DNA of 8,713 bases. Source: an uncultured Oscillospiraceae bacterium. GTDB taxonomy: Bacteria; Bacillota; Clostridia; Oscillospirales; Oscillospiraceae. Of the stretch, positions 4,236 to 8,713 are shown in pieces; within the stretch, counting starts at the first letter, position 1, and each line of letters opens with the position of its first letter. The stretch covers positions 1 to 8,713 of the forward strand of contig CAAFLF010000014.1 in NCBI GenBank assembly GCA_900763685.1, read 5' to 3'. Under the pieces are notes generated by a model. That model had not been told where the DNA came from. It made no database searches and saw only the letters and a program-made list of their open reading frames with translations. Position numbers and translations under genes: made by a program.

Positions 4236-5961
4236 GATGACCGCCACCCTCTGGAGCCGTTCGGAGCCCAGCCCGGAGCGGCGGGAGAAGCTCCAGGCCT
4301 TCCTGGATCAGCGCTACGGCCCCACCACCCTGGAATGGGTCCAGGATGAGAGCCTCAAGGGCGGCTTCCGCCTGCGGGTGGGGGAGGATATCTACGACTG
4401 GAGCGTGGAGGGCCGCCTGCGGCAGCTCCAGGAGAAGCTCCGGGACCTGAACCCCGGCCGGGAGGGCATCATCCCCCTGATCCGGGAGACCATTGAGACC
4501 TGGGACCCCGCCGCCGCGCCCCAAGAGACCGGCACCGTCCTCACCGTGGGGGATGAGATCGCCACCGTCAGCGGGCTGAAGAACGTCCGCTACGGCGAGA
4601 TCCTGCTCTTCCCCGGCGGCATCAAGGGCATGGCCCAGGACCTGAAGCGGGACAGTGTCGGCTGCGTGCTCTTTGGCGGTAGCCAGGAGATCCACGCCGG
4701 GGACAGCGTCCGCCGCAGCGGGAAGACCGCCGGTATGCCCGTGGGCGACGCCTTCCTTGGCCGGGTGGTGGACGCCCTGGGCCAGCCCATCGACGGCAAG
4801 GGCGATATCCGCGCCTCAGACTACCGGCCCATCGAGGCCCCGGCCCCCGGCATCCTGGACCGCCAGCCGGTGGATACCCCCATGGAGACCGGCCTTCTCG
4901 CGGTGGACGCCATGTTCCCCATCGGCCGGGGACAGCGGGAGCTCATCATCGGCGACCGCCAGACTGGCAAGACCGCCATCGCCCTGGACACCATCCTCAA
5001 CCAGAAGGGCAAGGGCGTGATCTGCGTCTACGTGGCCATCGGCCAGAAGTCCAGCTCGGTTGCCCAGCTGGTGGGGAATCTCTCCCGCCGGGGGGCCATG
5101 GACTATACCATCGTGGTGAACGCCCCGGCCAGCGCCCCGGCGTCGTTGCAGTATATCGCGCCCTACGCCGCCACGGCCCTGGGCGAGCACTTCATGTACC
5201 AGGGGAAGGACGTCCTCATCGTCTACGACGACCTCTCCAAGCACGCCATCGCCTACCGGGCCCTGAGCCTCTTGCTGGAGCGTTCGCCGGGCCGGGAGGC
5301 CTATCCCGGCGACGTCTTCTACCTGCACTCCCGCCTCTTGGAGCGCTCCGCCCACCTCTCGGACGCCCTGGGCGGCGGCAGCATGACGGCTCTCCCTATC
5401 GTGGAGACCCAGGCGGGGGATGTCTCCGCCTACATCCCCACCAACGTCATCTCCATCACGGACGGGCAGCTCTTCCTGGAGAGCGGGCTCTTCTTCTCCG
5501 GCCAGCGGCCTGCCGTCAACGTGGGCCTGTCGGTCTCCCGGGTGGGCGGCGACGCCCAGACCAAGGCCATGAAGTCCTCCGCCGGCGCCCTGCGCCTGGA
5601 TCTCGCCCAGTACCGGGAGATGGAGGTCTTCACCCAGTTCTCCAGCGACCTCGATGAGGTCACCAAGCGCCAGCTGACCTACGGCCAGGGCCTCATGCGC
5701 CTGCTGCGCCAGCCCCAGTACCACCCCCTCACCCAGCACCGCCAGGTCATCACCCTGACGGCGGCCCTGAGCCACCTGCTGCAGGACATCCCGGCGAAAG
5801 AGATGAAGGACGCCCAGATGGCCCTCCTGGCCTTCGCGGAGGCCCAGGACCCGGCCCTCTGCCAGCGCATCGACGAGACCGGCAAGCTGCCGCCGGAGGA
5901 TAAGGAGGCCATCCTGGCCCTCACCCGGCGCTTCCTGGCGGAGCGGAAGGCAGGGAAGTGA
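4225..5961 (+). CDS. atpA: Delta C-terminal-domain / alpha fusion, ATP synthase F1
   Basis: Residues from about 82 to 578 are a complete alpha subunit, which binds non-catalytic nucleotides in the F1 head. They include an N-terminal helix ([12 protein letters not shown], 82-93), Walker A GDRQTGKT (243-250), Walker B with YDDLSKHA (334-341), and the arginine finger in SVSRVGG (R439). The protein is 578 residues where about 500-510 is usual. The extra N-terminus (about 5-74) reads as the C-terminal domain of delta/[22 protein letters not shown] matches the delta 'SA.pLs..q...i' strand-helix, and [20 protein letters not shown] then [10 protein letters not shown] matches '[31 protein letters not shown]' of E. 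coli delta. The delta gene normally sits exactly here, between atpF and atpA. The helical delta N-terminal domain is absent. No frame break is visible; the start has its own strong ribosome-binding site. Confidence 0.93.
   Translation: MRPEMTATLWSRSEPSPERREKLQAFLDQRYGPTTLEWVQDESLKGGFRLRVGEDIYDWSVEGRLRQLQEKLRDLNPGREGIIPLIRETIETWDPAAAPQETGTVLTVGDEIATVSGLKNVRYGEILLFPGGIKGMAQDLKRDSVGCVLFGGSQEIHAGDSVRRSGKTAGMPVGDAFLGRVVDALGQPIDGKGDIRASDYRPIEAPAPGILDRQPVDTPMETGLLAVDAMFPIGRGQRELIIGDRQTGKTAIALDTILNQKGKGVICVYVAIGQKSSSVAQLVGNLSRRGAMDYTIVVNAPASAPASLQYIAPYAATALGEHFMYQGKDVLIVYDDLSKHAIAYRALSLLLERSPGREAYPGDVFYLHSRLLERSAHLSDALGGGSMTALPIVETQAGDVSAYIPTNVISITDGQLFLESGLFFSGQRPAVNVGLSVSRVGGDAQTKAMKSSAGALRLDLAQYREMEVFTQFSSDLDEVTKRQLTYGQGLMRLLRQPQYHPLTQHRQVITLTAALSHLLQDIPAKEMKDAQMALLAFAEAQDPALCQRIDETGKLPPEDKEAILALTRRFLAERKAGK
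4237..4446 (+). other. Delta/OSCP C-terminal-like domain within atpA
   Basis: This marks the part of atpA coding for residues about 5-74. Key positions are S43-L44 and G46-G47 (matching the delta S-x-x-G-G turn), G53 with D55 and D58, S60 and R64-L65 (matching the G-D...D-G-S-V-x-x-R-L block). In ordinary delta this domain binds the C-terminal end of subunit b. It is followed by a short linker (DLNPGRE) and then the alpha N-terminal helix. Boundaries are by eye. Confidence 0.75.
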
Positions 5962-5962
5962 C

Positions 5963-8262
<2,300 letters not shown>

Positions 8263-8676
8263 ATGGCCGCTTTCTTCCATCTCCGGGTCCTGGCGTCGGA
8301 CCGTGCCTTCTACGACGGGGACTGCGAGAGCCTCACCGTCCCCGTGTCGGACGGGGAGCTGGGCATCCTGGCCCACCACAGCAACCTGGTGGCCGCCGTG
8401 GTCCCCGGCGCCCTCCGGGCCCGGCTGCCGGACGGGCGCTTTGCCGAGGCAGCCATCTCCGGCGGCCTTTTGAAGGTAGAGGACGGCGATGTCCTCCTCC
8501 TGGCGGACAGCGTGGAGCGGCCCGAGGAGATCGACGCCTCCCGGGCCCGCCGGGCGGAGGCCCGGGCCCGGGAGGCCCTCCTCCAGCGGCGGAGCGTCCA
8601 GGAATACCGGGGCGCCCAGGCCCATCTGGCCCGTGCCCTCAACCGCCTGAAGCTCAGCGGCGGTCAGGGCGGATAA
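8263..8676 (+). CDS. atpC: ATP synthase F1 subunit epsilon
   Basis: Epsilon joins gamma to the c-ring and can restrain ATP hydrolysis. The 137-residue protein has the N-terminal beta-sandwich (about 3-84; FHLRVLASDRAFYDGD, PVSDGELGILAHH and AISGGLLKVEDGDVLLLAD are typical) and a full C-terminal helical hairpin (about 87-132). At the start of that hairpin lies IDASRA (90-95), which fits the I(L)DxxRA ATP-binding motif described in Bacillus epsilon subunits. The ATG directly follows the atpD stop (TAAATG), with GGAGGG (8250-8255) seven bases upstream. It is the last gene of the operon visible here. Confidence 0.94.
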   Translation: MAAFFHLRVLASDRAFYDGDCESLTVPVSDGELGILAHHSNLVAAVVPGALRARLPDGRFAEAAISGGLLKVEDGDVLLLADSVERPEEIDASRARRAEARAREALLQRRSVQEYRGAQAHLARALNRLKLSGGQGG

Positions 8677-8697
8677 AAAGGAGTTCAAAGAGCGGCG

Positions 8698-8713
8698 GCG
8701 GGAGCCATCCCGC
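8698..8713 (+). terminator. Stem-loop at the window edge, probable operon terminator (cut off)
   Basis: GCGGGA (8698-8703) pairs with TCCCGC (8708-8713) around GCCA. The stem may continue outward, since the upstream side reads GCGGC, but the right edge of the window cuts it. It lies 21 bases past the atpC stop. Whether a T-run follows cannot be seen. The AAGGAG at 8677-8682 could also be a ribosome-binding site for a further gene, but no start codon lies at a suitable distance in the window. Confidence 0.5.

Noticed and set aside
2802..4247. A 481-residue minus-strand open frame opposite atpB-atpE-atpF
   Set aside because: It covers three certain genes and their spacers, is dominated by Leu/Gly/Arg/Asp runs, and has no family resemblance.

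Overview
The window looks like chromosomal DNA from a GC-rich anaerobic Firmicute, most likely a gut clostridial (Oscillospiraceae-like) lineage. This is inferred from strong GGAGG-type ribosome-binding sites, a sigma-A-like promoter, short AT-rich intergenic stretches between very GC-rich genes, and protein style. The species cannot be named from the sequence alone.

Layout. Positions 1 to about 410 are a non-coding border that is less GC-rich than the genes. It holds a C-terminally broken piece resembling an IS110-type transposase and two stem-loops that form a transcription stop zone. Positions 411-2209 carry two minus-strand genes: a LysR-type regulator and, downstream of it, a six-helix DUF1275/YoaK membrane protein. 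Positions 2210-2474 are a divergent control region with a very good TTTACA-17-TATAAT promoter facing right, a weaker promoter facing left, and three copies of a direct-repeat box (TAAAGA-N4-TTAAGA) plus a half copy. Positions 2475-8676 are a tightly packed F-type ATP synthase operon on the plus strand, in the order a, c, b, alpha, gamma, beta, epsilon (atpB-E-F-A-G-D-C). The window ends inside a stem-loop that is probably the operon terminator.

The genes work together as one rotary ATP synthase: a and c (plus b) form the membrane ion motor, gamma and epsilon form the central shaft, and alpha and beta form the catalytic head. The most unusual point is that no separate atpH (delta) gene lies between atpF and atpA, where it normally sits. 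Instead the alpha protein begins with about 70 extra residues that read as the C-terminal domain of delta/OSCP. The helical N-terminal domain of delta is absent from the window. If translated as read, each enzyme would carry three delta C-terminal domains, one per alpha, instead of one delta.

Other points of note: subunits a and c both begin with signal-peptide-like segments; subunit a has a Lys/Ala-rich C-terminal tail; the c-subunit ion site is a mixture of sodium-type and non-sodium-type residues; and the divergent control region looks like the target of an OmpR/PhoB-type response regulator.
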